This document shows, piece after piece, positions 8,701 to 19,435 of a stretch of 64,000 nucleotides of DNA. Both the position numbers and the translations under genes were made by a program. The notes under the pieces were generated by a model. That model saw only the letters and a list, made by a program, of their open reading frames with translations. It ran no database searches and was not told where the DNA came from. Each line of letters begins with the position of its first letter. Position 1 is the first letter of the stretch. Source of the DNA: G963663315 sp965214205 (lineage in GTDB: Bacteria; Pseudomonadota; Gammaproteobacteria; Arenicellales; Poriferihabitantaceae); the NCBI GenBank assembly GCA_965214205.1, contig OZ243941.1:2259308-2323307 (forward strand). The letters run 5' to 3'.

Positions 8701-10013
8701 TGACCGCAATTACAAACATTGTCAGCAGGAGAGTTTGGGATTCGAGGGGAAATCCAACAGTCGAAGTGGATGTCATACTGGAAGACGGAGTTGCAGGCCG
8801 CGCAATTGCGCCGGCAGGAGCATCGAGAGGCGCTCGGGAAGCGATTGACCTGAGAGATGGCGGTCAATCGCTGCGGGGGATGAATGTGCAACGGGCCTTG
8901 AAGTCCGTAAATGAACGCATCGCCCCTGCGCTGACCGGCTTGGACGTCGAAGATCAGGCTGGCATCGACAAAGCCATGTTGGACCTGGACCAGACGCCGA
9001 TGAAATCCGTATTGGGTGGTAACGCTACAATAGCCGTATCTCTTGCCGCCGTTCACGCCGCGGCAAAATCCTCAAACACTCCCCTTTGGCGGCACATAGC
9101 GGATGTATTCGGATATAAGCCCCTGATCCCTTTGCCGGAAATTCAGATTTTCGGAGGTGGAGCGCATGCCGCCCAACGGGTTGATATCCAGGACTTCATG
9201 GTGATGGTTCCCGGCGCATCCAGTTTCGAAGAGGTCATGGAAATCACCAGCGAAATCTATTTTGCCGCAGGCGATATTATGAAAAGGCGCGGTCTGTTGG
9301 CAGGTGTTGCGGATGAAGGAGGATGGTGGCCGGAATTTCGAGGGAACGAAGAGGCGCTGGAGACACTGGTTCAGGCCATCGAAATCGCGGGAGAGAAACC
9401 GGGAGACCGCGTTGTTATCTCACTGGATGTTGCCGCCTCTGAGTTTAAGGATGGAGACAGGTATCGACTGGCGCTGGATGACCGGGAACTGGATAGCCCG
9501 GCGCTCATCGAAATGCTTGGGAAGTGGCTGGATGATTATCCGATCGCTTCAATTGAAGACCCGCTCGCGGAAGATGATGTCGAGGGTATGGTTGAATTCA
9601 CTCAACGTTTTGGTGACCATGTGCTAATCATAGGCGATGACTATGTGGTCACCAACGCAGGTTTAATTGAGCGGGCATCCCGGGACGGCGCCTGCAACAC
9701 GGCATTACTCAAAGTCAATCAGGCGGGAACGCTGACAGAGACAGTAGCCGCTTATGAGGCTGCCAATTCGGCAGGCTGGAAATCAGTCGTTTCCTCCAGA
9801 TCAGGAGAAACGGAAGATGTCACTATAAGCCATTTGGCGACAGGGTTGGGCAACGGCCAACTCAAAGTGGGTTCCTTTACCCGGTCAGAGCGCATGGCCA
9901 AGTGGAATGAATGCCTGCGCATACAGGAAACGCTGGGCGTCACCGCTTTTGCCGGAGGCGCTGCCCTGGATGGAACCTGGTGGCAAAAGAATCAAGGCCG
10001 GAAGAAAGTCTGA
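8700..10013 (+). CDS. Divergent enolase paralogue with altered active site
   Basis: This 437-residue protein aligns with enolase over its whole length. It keeps the metal ligands D243, E286 and D313, the catalytic base K338, E206 (DEGG) and H156. Several near-invariant positions differ. The mobile loop PSGASTG is PAGASRG (residues 38-44). The catalytic Glu equivalent to yeast E168 is D165. The His of VSHRSGETED is S366. These changes suggest that it does not simply make PEP from 2-phosphoglycerate. It is translationally coupled to the APH-fold kinase, so its substrate may be the phosphorylated product of that kinase. A housekeeping enolase is expected elsewhere. Confidence 0.8.
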   Translation: MTAITNIVSRRVWDSRGNPTVEVDVILEDGVAGRAIAPAGASRGAREAIDLRDGGQSLRGMNVQRALKSVNERIAPALTGLDVEDQAGIDKAMLDLDQTPMKSVLGGNATIAVSLAAVHAAAKSSNTPLWRHIADVFGYKPLIPLPEIQIFGGGAHAAQRVDIQDFMVMVPGASSFEEVMEITSEIYFAAGDIMKRRGLLAGVADEGGWWPEFRGNEEALETLVQAIEIAGEKPGDRVVISLDVAASEFKDGDRYRLALDDRELDSPALIEMLGKWLDDYPIASIEDPLAEDDVEGMVEFTQRFGDHVLIIGDDYVVTNAGLIERASRDGACNTALLKVNQAGTLTETVAAYEAANSAGWKSVVSSRSGETEDVTISHLATGLGNGQLKVGSFTRSERMAKWNECLRIQETLGVTAFAGGAALDGTWWQKNQGRKKV

Positions 10014-10047
10014 GGATGGTCAAATTGGCTCGAATAAGGTCCCGGAC

Positions 10048-11223
10048 TTGACATACACAACAGAGAAATTCCTGTCACACGGCTTCCGGCCTTTCTTCCT
10101 GTTGGCCGGGCTGTGGGCGCTGATCGGCATGGCGCTCTGGTTGACGATGTTGCGGGGGCATATCATTCTGCCGAGCGCGTTCGACCCGGTGTCGTGGCAT
10201 GCGCATGAAACACTGTTCGGCTATCTGGGAGCGGCGCTCGCCGGATTCCTGTTGACTGCCGCGCCCAACTGGACAGGACGCCCACCGCTTTCCGGGTGGC
10301 CTTTGCTGGGGCTGGTCACACTCTGGCTGTTCGGCCGGGTTGCTATTGCCGTGTCGGACCAGATGTCGCCCTTGACAGTCGCCGCGCTTGACCTCTCCTG
10401 CCATATCGTTCTGGTCGGCTACATGTTGCGCGAAATCGTCGCGACCAGCAACTGGCGGAACCTCGCGGTCATCGCGGTCATCGCCATATTTATCATCGGC
10501 AACGGGCTGTTCCATTGGCAAGCCGCCCACGGCGGCTATGCGGCGTCGGGTTATGGGTTGCGCCTTGGCCTCGCCGCTGCAATCATGATGATCTCGCTTA
10601 TTGGCGGGCGCATCGTACCCTTGTTTACCCGCAACTGGCTGGCGGCGCAAGGCCGCGAGACCCTGCCCGCAAAATTCGGACGACTCGACCAGCTTGCCCT
10701 CGCCCTTACCCTGCTCGCCCTGCTTGCCTGGGTTGCCCTCCCCGTTGCGGCGGCAACAGGAGGGCTCCTGCTCGCCTCGGGCCTTGTACAAAGCGGGCGA
10801 CTCTTGCGCTGGCGTGGCCAGGACACGCACCGTGAACCCTTACTCTGGATTCTGCACCTGGGATACGCCTTTGTGCCGCTCGGAATGCTGGCGCTGGCGG
10901 CGGCAATCCTGTTGCCCGGTACAATCCCGTCCGCGTCTGCCCAGCATATCTGGATGGCCGGCGCCATCGGCGTCATGACCCTCGCTGTGATGACCCGCGC
11001 AACGCTGGGACACACCGGGCAGAAGTTGACGGCAGGCGCAGGAACCGTAGTAGTCTACCTGCTGGTCATCGCCTCGGCGCTGATCCGGCTTGCGGGAGAC
11101 GCGCTGCCGGAATGGAAGATGCTACTCTGGACTCTATCAGCCATCCTCTGGTGCTGCGGATTCGCCGGGTTCGCGCTGCTCTACGGACGCCTGCTGGTTG
11201 CCCCGGCCCAGCGGAACTCTTGA
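10048..11223 (+). CDS. nnrS: NnrS family haem/copper membrane protein
   Basis: This is a roughly 391-residue integral membrane protein with about twelve hydrophobic segments. Family hallmarks are the opening SHGFRPFFLLAG, the WHAHETLFGY histidines, GRIVPLFTRNWL, and MTRATLGHTGQ near the end. NnrS proteins are haem- and copper-containing and help cells withstand nitric oxide stress. The start is uncertain. An in-frame TTG at 10048 (AAGG eight bases upstream) places the conserved N-terminus correctly, while ATGs at 9907 and 9970 would overlap the enolase-like gene and add unconserved residues. By eye its GC is higher than the preceding cluster. Confidence 0.88.
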   Translation: MTYTTEKFLSHGFRPFFLLAGLWALIGMALWLTMLRGHIILPSAFDPVSWHAHETLFGYLGAALAGFLLTAAPNWTGRPPLSGWPLLGLVTLWLFGRVAIAVSDQMSPLTVAALDLSCHIVLVGYMLREIVATSNWRNLAVIAVIAIFIIGNGLFHWQAAHGGYAASGYGLRLGLAAAIMMISLIGGRIVPLFTRNWLAAQGRETLPAKFGRLDQLALALTLLALLAWVALPVAAATGGLLLASGLVQSGRLLRWRGQDTHREPLLWILHLGYAFVPLGMLALAAAILLPGTIPSASAQHIWMAGAIGVMTLAVMTRATLGHTGQKLTAGAGTVVVYLLVIASALIRLAGDALPEWKMLLWTLSAILWCCGFAGFALLYGRLLVAPAQRNS

Positions 11224-11227
11224 AATA

Positions 11228-11304
11228 TGGTGGGCCCGGTAGGACTTGAACCTACGACCAATGGATTATGAGTCCACTGCTCTAACCAACTGAGCTACAG
11301 GCCC
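11228..11304 (-). tRNA. tRNA with CAU anticodon (probably tRNA-Ile2, else tRNA-Met)
   Basis: This is a 77-nt tRNA including an encoded CCA. The acceptor stem is GGGCCTG pairing with CGGGCCC, with one T-G pair, then an A discriminator. The D-arm is AGCTCAGTTGGTTAGAGC, the anticodon loop CTCATAA, and the T-loop GTTCAAGTC. CAU serves elongator Met or, after lysidine modification, Ile for AUA. The TTGGTC variable region and the place beside rpoD, as with ileX in E. coli, favour Ile2. It lies 62 bases downstream of rpoD on the same strand. Confidence 0.95.
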
Positions 11305-11366
11305 GTATCGATAGGGATATGTTTCCGGTCAGGAATACCGGGATGTCTGTCGGCTGCCGATGGCCG

Positions 11367-13322
<1,956 letters not shown>

Positions 13323-13355
13323 TAGGCTCTGAAAGTTCAAAAAAAGCAACCGCAT

Positions 13356-13384
13356 ATTATACCCTGAAACCAGGGGAAAAGCAA
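13356..13384 (-). promoter_or_regulatory. Sigma-70-type promoter of rpoD
   Basis: On the minus strand, TTGCTT (13384-13379) is separated by exactly 17 bases from a perfect TATAAT (13361-13356). Transcription would start near 13349, giving a leader of about 27 bases before the rpoD ATG at 13322. It lies in the dnaG-rpoD gap, so rpoD can be expressed apart from dnaG. Confidence 0.7.
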
Positions 13385-13424
13385 TCGAAATTCAGGCCTG
13401 TCCTCTTAAAGTACAGCACGATCA

Positions 13425-15206
13425 TCAACCCCGCGGACTCCGGACTCTTGTTTTCAGCAGTTCATTCAGTTCTTTCGATTCTTCCGGGGTCAGCTCCGAT
13501 TGCCGCGCCTTTTCCAGCAATTTCCGTCTGTGCAAATCGTAATGCTCTTCGAGCAGATGGCTCAGGGTATCCCTGAATTGCTTCTCCAGCACATTCTCGT
13601 CAATCAGGTTGGAACGCATCGCCAGTTTCCCCAGATAACCATGCGCCGGCGTCTCCCGGAAAGACTCCAGCAACCCGGCGGTAGTCAGGTCGGGCTGGTT
13701 CCTGGACCGTTCAATGATTTCTGTCAGGACATCCGCTCCGGGGATTTGCAGTTGCTTCAACTCGCCCGGATTGTCCACTGATTGCGTCAGTCCGGGATTT
13801 TGCAGGAGCAGGCTGACGGCGAGCGCCAGCGGGGATATCTGACCATCCTGGACCTGCCCGGCTTGCGGGCGCCCCCTCAATCCCGGCGACGCCCCGCCGG
13901 TCGATGCGGCTATTTCCGCGAACCGGCTTTCGGGCAGCCCGGTCAATGACGCGAGCTCTGAATTCATCATATCCCTGAATACCCCGTCCGGCAACTGTTC
14001 AATCAATGGCAACGCCTGGTTGACCAGAGACGCCTTGCCGTCCGCCCGGTTCATGTCCACCCGGGAGGTCAGGGTATTGAACAGAAAATCAGGTAACGAC
14101 AGCGCGTTGTCCACCCTTTCAATGAACGCCTCGGCGCCTTCGGCGCGCACCATGGTATCCGGGTCCTGGCCTTCGGGCAGAAACAGGAATCCGGCCTGGC
14201 GGCCATCCCGCATTTCAGGAAGCGAAACCTCCATCGCCTTCCAGGCCGCGTCCCGGCCCGCGCGGTCGCCGTCAAAACAAAATACGATTTCCGGCGCCAA
14301 GCGGAACAGGCGTTGCAGGTGGGTTCGAGTGGTCGCGGTTCCAAGAGTCGCTACCGCGTTGTTCACCCCGAACTGGGCCAGACTGACCACATCCATATAG
14401 CCCTCCACCACAATGCTTTTGTTCCGGATACCGGTCTCCCGGCGGGCGCGATGCAGTCCGTAGAGTTCCGCGCCCTTGTGAAATAACGGGGTTTCCGGGG
14501 AGTTCAGGTATTTGGGGTTGCCGTCACCCAGCGCCCGGCCGCCAAAGCCGGCGACCCGGCCTCTGTGATCTTCAATCGGGAACATGACGCGCCCCCGAAA
14601 TCGGTCGTAGTACCGGGCCTTTTCATCGCCTTCCTTCTGTTTGATCAGTCCTGCCTTAAGTAATTGCTCCCGTAACCGGGCGCTGGCGCCGAGAGCGTCG
14701 GTCAGACCGCTCCAACTGTCCGGGGCATACCCGATCCCGAAGTCCGCGGCCACCTTGCCGTCCAGCCCCCTGGATTTCAGGTAGTCAATAGCCCGCTTGG
14801 CTTCGGGATGGTTTCGCAACTGTTTTTGAAACCAGCGATTCGCCTGTTCGATCACTTCCCGTCGCTGGTCCTGACTTTCCCTGTCGGGGGATGGCCTCGC
14901 AAAGCCTCTGTCCGGCAGTTCCATTCCGACTCCGTTGGCCAGGTCTTCGACCGCTTCCACAAACCCCAGGTTGGCATAGTCCATCAGAAATCCGATCACG
15001 GTGCCGTGTGCGCCGCAACCGAAACAATGATAGAACTGTTTAACGGGGCTGACCGTAAACGACGGGGTTTTCTCTTCATGAAAAGGGCAGCAGGCGATAT
15101 ATTCCCGGCCTTTGCGAGTCAGGGGCACCCGCCGGTCAATCACGTCAACAATATCTGCCCGGGCAATCAGGTCATCTATGAAGGATTTAGGAATATTGCC
15201 TGCCAT
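13425..15206 (-). CDS. dnaG: DNA primase DnaG
   Basis: This is a 593-residue primase. The N-terminal CHC2 zinc ribbon uses C40, H43, C61 and C64 to bind template. The catalytic TOPRIM core (about 170-350) includes VVEGYMDVVSL and FCFDGDRAGRDAAWKA, with the acidic metal ligands. The C-terminal helicase-binding domain (about 430-590) is rich in leucine and glutamine and contacts DnaB. It synthesises RNA primers at the replication fork. rpsU, which commonly precedes dnaG in gammaproteobacteria, is absent here; the divergent leuS follows a 107-base gap instead. Confidence 0.97.
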   Translation of the reverse strand: MAGNIPKSFIDDLIARADIVDVIDRRVPLTRKGREYIACCPFHEEKTPSFTVSPVKQFYHCFGCGAHGTVIGFLMDYANLGFVEAVEDLANGVGMELPDRGFARPSPDRESQDQRREVIEQANRWFQKQLRNHPEAKRAIDYLKSRGLDGKVAADFGIGYAPDSWSGLTDALGASARLREQLLKAGLIKQKEGDEKARYYDRFRGRVMFPIEDHRGRVAGFGGRALGDGNPKYLNSPETPLFHKGAELYGLHRARRETGIRNKSIVVEGYMDVVSLAQFGVNNAVATLGTATTRTHLQRLFRLAPEIVFCFDGDRAGRDAAWKAMEVSLPEMRDGRQAGFLFLPEGQDPDTMVRAEGAEAFIERVDNALSLPDFLFNTLTSRVDMNRADGKASLVNQALPLIEQLPDGVFRDMMNSELASLTGLPESRFAEIAASTGGASPGLRGRPQAGQVQDGQISPLALAVSLLLQNPGLTQSVDNPGELKQLQIPGADVLTEIIERSRNQPDLTTAGLLESFRETPAHGYLGKLAMRSNLIDENVLEKQFRDTLSHLLEEHYDLHRRKLLEKARQSELTPEESKELNELLKTRVRSPRG

Positions 15207-15313
15207 ATCCTGAATTGTACTGTATACCGGAGAGCCGCTCGCCAGGATTATGTACGCATACCGGGTTAATCGGTTAGAATTCGTGCCCTTGAACAGTTCG
15301 AACCCGCTTCCTT

Positions 15314-17785
15314 ATGATCGACAAATACAACCCTGCTGAAATCGAGTCCGCGGCCCAGCAATACTGGGACGACAGACAAAGCTTTGCAGTGTCGGAAGAT
15401 ACGGATCGTGAAAAATACTACTGTCTTTCCATGCTACCCTACCCTTCAGGGAAGTTGCACATGGGGCATGTCCGCAATTATACCATCGGCGATGTGATCA
15501 GCCGTTATCAGCGTATGCTCGGCAAGAATGTATTGCAACCAATGGGTTGGGACGCCTTCGGATTACCCGCGGAGAACGCTGCGATCGCACATCGGACACC
15601 GCCGGCAAAATGGACCAACGCGAACATTGATTACATGCGAACCCAGTTAAAACGCCTCGGCTTTGGTTACGACTGGAATCGTGAACTGTCCACCTGTTCA
15701 CCCGAATACTATCGCTGGGAACAATGGTTCTTCAACAGGCTGCTTGAGAAAAACCTGGCCTACAAGAAAATGGCGGTGGTCAACTGGGACCCGGTGGAAC
15801 AGACGGTACTCGCCAATGAGCAGGTCGAAAACGGCCGGGGCTGGCGTTCGGGGGCGATTGTAGAACGCCGGGAAGTCTCTCAATGGTTCATCCGGATTAC
15901 CGATTACGCGGAAGAATTACTGGATGAAATCGACCGCCTTGAAGGCTGGCCGGACGCGGTTCGCACTATGCAGCGCAACTGGATCGGCCGTTCCGAAGGG
16001 GTTGAATTCTCATTCCGGATTGAGGGTGAAGAACCACTGGAAGTCTATACCACCCGGCCCGACACGATCATGGGAATCACCTTTATTTCGGTGGCCGCGG
16101 AACACCCCCTGGCATTGAAAGCGGCCGCGGACAATCCGGATGTGGCCGCGTTCGTCCAATCCTGCAAGAATGTCCATGCCACGGAAAAGGAGATGGAAAC
16201 CATGGAAAAGAAAGGCATTCCTCTCGGCATAACCGGGATTCACCCGGTCAGCGGCGAGAAAGTCGGCATCTGGGCGGCGAATTTTGTTCTGATGGAATAC
16301 GGTACCGGCGCCATCATGGCGGTACCTGCCCATGACCAGAGAGACTGGGAGTTCGCGACCAGACACGGCATCGAGATCAGGCCGGTAATCCGCCCCGCGG
16401 ACGGCAGCGAACATGATTTCAGCCAATCCGCGCTGACTACAAAGGAAGGAGTCACATGCAACTCGGGAGCGTTCGACGGACTCGACTACGGCGCGGCCTG
16501 CGAGGCCGTTGCCGATTACCTCGAAACCCACAGAGTCGGCAGAAAAACCATAAACTACCGGCTGCGGGACTGGGGCGTATCTCGCCAGCGATACTGGGGC
16601 TGCCCGATTCCGGTGGTATACGACGACGGTGAGGTATTTGCCGTACCCGACGACGAGTTGCCCGTACTGCTGCCGGAAGACGTCGAATTCTCCGGGGTCC
16701 AATCACCGATCCAGAATGATCCGGATTTTTATAACGCCACACTGCCCGACAGCGACCGGCCCGCCATACGCGAGACCGACACATTCGACACCTTTTTCGA
16801 GTCATCGTGGTATTACGCCCGTTATTGCTGTCCCGGCTCGGACCATGCGATGCTGGACGAGCGCGCCAATTACTGGCTCCCCGTGGACCAGTATGTCGGA
16901 GGGATCGAACACGCCGTACTGCACCTGCTGTACGCGCGTTTCTTCCATAAACTGATGCGGGATGTCGGCCTGGTCGACAGTGATGAACCTTTCACCAACC
17001 TGCTCTGCCAGGGTATGGTCCTGAAAGACGGCTCCAAGATGTCCAAATCAAAGAACAATACGGTCGATCCGCAGTCGATGATCGACAAGTATGGCGCGGA
17101 CACGGTCCGGCTGTTCATGATGTTCGCATCGCCCCCGGAACAGCCGCTGGAGTGGAATGACGACGCGGTAGCGGGTTCCTTCCGTTTCCTGAAACGCTGG
17201 TGGGCGCTGGTTCACCGCAGCATCGAATCGGTGGCGGAAGCCAGACGGTTATCGTCCGACCCGGACCGGGTCGCTGCGGGTAGCGTCGACCGGGAAGCCA
17301 GGGAGTTGCGCCGGATCACTCACCGGATTCTGGAAAAAGCGGACCGGGATTACCAGAGAATCCACTACAATACGGTGGTCGCTGGGGCGATGGAACTGCT
17401 CAATTCACTGGACCGGTTCGACCCCGGAAAAAATCAGGATTGCCGGTCGGCCTTTCGGGAAAGCCTGGTCATTCTGAACAAGATTCTGGCCCCCATCGCG
17501 CCGCACATTGCCCACCGGTTGTGGCATGTGATGGGAGAGGCCGGTGATGTGCTGGACGCGGACTGGCCCCGGGTGGACCGGCAGGCGCTGCAAAGCGATA
17601 CGGTCAAATGGGTCATCCAGGTCAACGGCCGGCTGAGAAGCGAGATCGAACTGGCCGCCGATTGCAGCGAGCGGGAGATCCGCGACATGGCCGTAGCAGA
17701 CCGCAGAATCCGGAATTTCATCGGAGACGCTGAAGTCAGAAAAATCATCATCGTCCCCGCAAAGCTGATCAATATCGTGATTTAG
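15314..17785 (+). CDS. leuS: Leucyl-tRNA synthetase
   Basis: This is an 823-residue class Ia synthetase. The HIGH motif is HMGH at residues 49-52, and the KMSKS loop is KMSKS at about 576-580. The CP1 editing domain (about 220-410) contains TRPDTIMG and MAVPAHDQRDWEFA. The C-terminal anticodon-binding and tRNA-docking domains follow. It charges tRNA-Leu and edits mischarged isoleucine and norvaline. Its length matches bacterial LeuS. It heads the leuS-lptE-holA order common in gammaproteobacteria. Confidence 0.98.
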   Translation: MIDKYNPAEIESAAQQYWDDRQSFAVSEDTDREKYYCLSMLPYPSGKLHMGHVRNYTIGDVISRYQRMLGKNVLQPMGWDAFGLPAENAAIAHRTPPAKWTNANIDYMRTQLKRLGFGYDWNRELSTCSPEYYRWEQWFFNRLLEKNLAYKKMAVVNWDPVEQTVLANEQVENGRGWRSGAIVERREVSQWFIRITDYAEELLDEIDRLEGWPDAVRTMQRNWIGRSEGVEFSFRIEGEEPLEVYTTRPDTIMGITFISVAAEHPLALKAAADNPDVAAFVQSCKNVHATEKEMETMEKKGIPLGITGIHPVSGEKVGIWAANFVLMEYGTGAIMAVPAHDQRDWEFATRHGIEIRPVIRPADGSEHDFSQSALTTKEGVTCNSGAFDGLDYGAACEAVADYLETHRVGRKTINYRLRDWGVSRQRYWGCPIPVVYDDGEVFAVPDDELPVLLPEDVEFSGVQSPIQNDPDFYNATLPDSDRPAIRETDTFDTFFESSWYYARYCCPGSDHAMLDERANYWLPVDQYVGGIEHAVLHLLYARFFHKLMRDVGLVDSDEPFTNLLCQGMVLKDGSKMSKSKNNTVDPQSMIDKYGADTVRLFMMFASPPEQPLEWNDDAVAGSFRFLKRWWALVHRSIESVAEARRLSSDPDRVAAGSVDREARELRRITHRILEKADRDYQRIHYNTVVAGAMELLNSLDRFDPGKNQDCRSAFRESLVILNKILAPIAPHIAHRLWHVMGEAGDVLDADWPRVDRQALQSDTVKWVIQVNGRLRSEIELAADCSEREIRDMAVADRRIRNFIGDAEVRKIIIVPAKLINIVI

Positions 17786-17872
17786 CGGAAAATGTGTCAG
17801 ACGGCTATCCTGTTCAGGCAGACCTTGCCGTATAATCACGGCAATTGAAAATCACCCGATTCTGGACGCTCC

Positions 17873-18349
17873 ATGTCGAAACGCCTGCTGCTTGTACTGA
17901 TTGGCCTGTTTTTACTCACCGGGTGCGGATTCAAACTGCGCGGAAGCTACCAGTTATCCACGCAATTGTCCGAAATATCCATCCAGGGCGGAAACCGGGA
18001 AATAGTCGAACGGCTCACCGGAATATTGACGGGTAATGGCGTGGCGGTAGTCGCCGCCGGATCCGGGGCGCCCACCCTGTCCCTGTCCCTGGTTGAATTC
18101 GACAAGGAAGCCCTGAGTACTGACGTGGCCGGCATTGCGACCGAGTTCGAATATACCTATCTGGTCAAATTCAACGTGATGGACGCCAACGGAGAAGTCC
18201 TGCTGCCCGAATCCTCGATATCCGTACTCAATACCCTTGAATACAATCCCGACGACGAGCTCGAATTCGAGGGGGAAGAAGAATTCCTGGAAGAAGAGAT
18301 GGAACAGGACATCGCCCTGCAAATCATGCGGGAACTTGCCCGCCTTTAG
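17873..18349 (+). CDS. lptE: LPS-assembly lipoprotein LptE
   Basis: This 158-residue lipoprotein has a signal peptide ending in the lipobox LLTGC (C20), followed by GFKLRG, the LptE hallmark. The body is a short alpha/beta fold with an acidic C-terminus (about 125-150, many Glu). LptE plugs the outer-membrane translocon LptD during LPS export. A TATAAT hexamer at 17831-17836 lies upstream, but no convincing -35 box was found. The position between leuS and holA is the classical one. Confidence 0.93.
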   Translation: MSKRLLLVLIGLFLLTGCGFKLRGSYQLSTQLSEISIQGGNREIVERLTGILTGNGVAVVAAGSGAPTLSLSLVEFDKEALSTDVAGIATEFEYTYLVKFNVMDANGEVLLPESSISVLNTLEYNPDDELEFEGEEEFLEEEMEQDIALQIMRELARL

Positions 18350-18381
18350 GTTGCAACGCCGCAATCCCCGGGAAACCGCTC

Positions 18382-19395
18382 TTGCGTATTACGTCTCCTG
18401 CCCTGTCAACGCAATTGAAACAGGGGATCGGCCCCCTGTATCTGTTGTTCGGTTCCGAAACATTGCTAATCGAGGAGGCGCTGGACCAGATTCGCGCCCA
18501 GTGCAGGCTGGAAAGCTACAATGAGCGCATCCGCCTGACCGTTGAAGCCGGATTTGACTGGAGTCGGCTGCAACACGAAAGCCAAACCCTGTCATTGTTC
18601 GCCGACAAGCGGCTGATTGAACTGAGGCTGCCAACCGGCAAACCGGGGGAAGTGGGCAGCCGGGCGCTGATTGACTTCGCGCAGAACCTCTCTTCGGACA
18701 CGACCCTGGTCGTAGTCGCTAATGCCATCGACAAACGCGGTCAGACGGTAAAGTGGTTCAAGGCGATCCAGAACGCTGGCATGGTGGTCGAATGCCCCGC
18801 CATCGGCGCCGCAAACCTGCCTCGCTGGATCAGCCAGCGAATGAGCGCCCAGAGACTGAAATACGAACCGGACGCGGTGGAGCATCTAAGCCATCTGGTC
18901 GAAGGCAACCTGCTGGCGGCGGCGCAGGAAATCAACCTGCTTGGATTACTTTATCCCGATCAGACCATTACCGCCCGGATCGTCCGGCAAACAAACGCGG
19001 ACCATGCGCGCTTTAATGTATACGCTTTCGTCGACGCCTGTCTCAGTGGGTCAGTCGAGCGTACGATCCGGATTCTGCGAAACCTGAAACACGAGCAGGC
19101 TGAACCGGTCATCATCCTGTGGGCGATGGCGCGGGAGGCGCGGACGCTATGCCGGCTCTCCACGGCAATTGACCAGGGGGAACATCAAGGCTCCCTGTTC
19201 AAACGTCACGGCGTCTGGAGCAGTCGCAGCGCTCTGGTCCGTTCAGCGCTGAACCGACTTCCCGGAAGACGGTGGGAAAACATTCTGCAACGCATCGGAC
19301 ACGCGGATTTGATGGTAAAGGGCCGGATCAGCTTCCGGCGCAAGGATATCTGGGAGGAAATCGAAAGCATCTCACTGGCGATATGTGGTTTATAA
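18382..19395 (+). CDS. holA: DNA polymerase III delta subunit HolA
   Basis: This is a 337-residue clamp-loader subunit that opens the beta clamp. The N-terminal AAA-like domain starts at LYLLFGSETLLIEEALDQIR. The middle shows LLAAAQEINLLGLLYPD and the C-terminal collar domain contains RILRNLKHEQAEPVIILWAMARE. The best start is a TTG at 18382, 32 bases after lptE; no ATG gives a conserved N-terminus. Gene order lptE-holA supports the call. Confidence 0.94.
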   Translation: MRITSPALSTQLKQGIGPLYLLFGSETLLIEEALDQIRAQCRLESYNERIRLTVEAGFDWSRLQHESQTLSLFADKRLIELRLPTGKPGEVGSRALIDFAQNLSSDTTLVVVANAIDKRGQTVKWFKAIQNAGMVVECPAIGAANLPRWISQRMSAQRLKYEPDAVEHLSHLVEGNLLAAAQEINLLGLLYPDQTITARIVRQTNADHARFNVYAFVDACLSGSVERTIRILRNLKHEQAEPVIILWAMAREARTLCRLSTAIDQGEHQGSLFKRHGVWSSRSALVRSALNRLPGRRWENILQRIGHADLMVKGRISFRRKDIWEEIESISLAICGL

Positions 19396-19435
19396 TAGCG
19401 CCCGTACCAGGCAACCCGATCCCGTTAATTCCACC

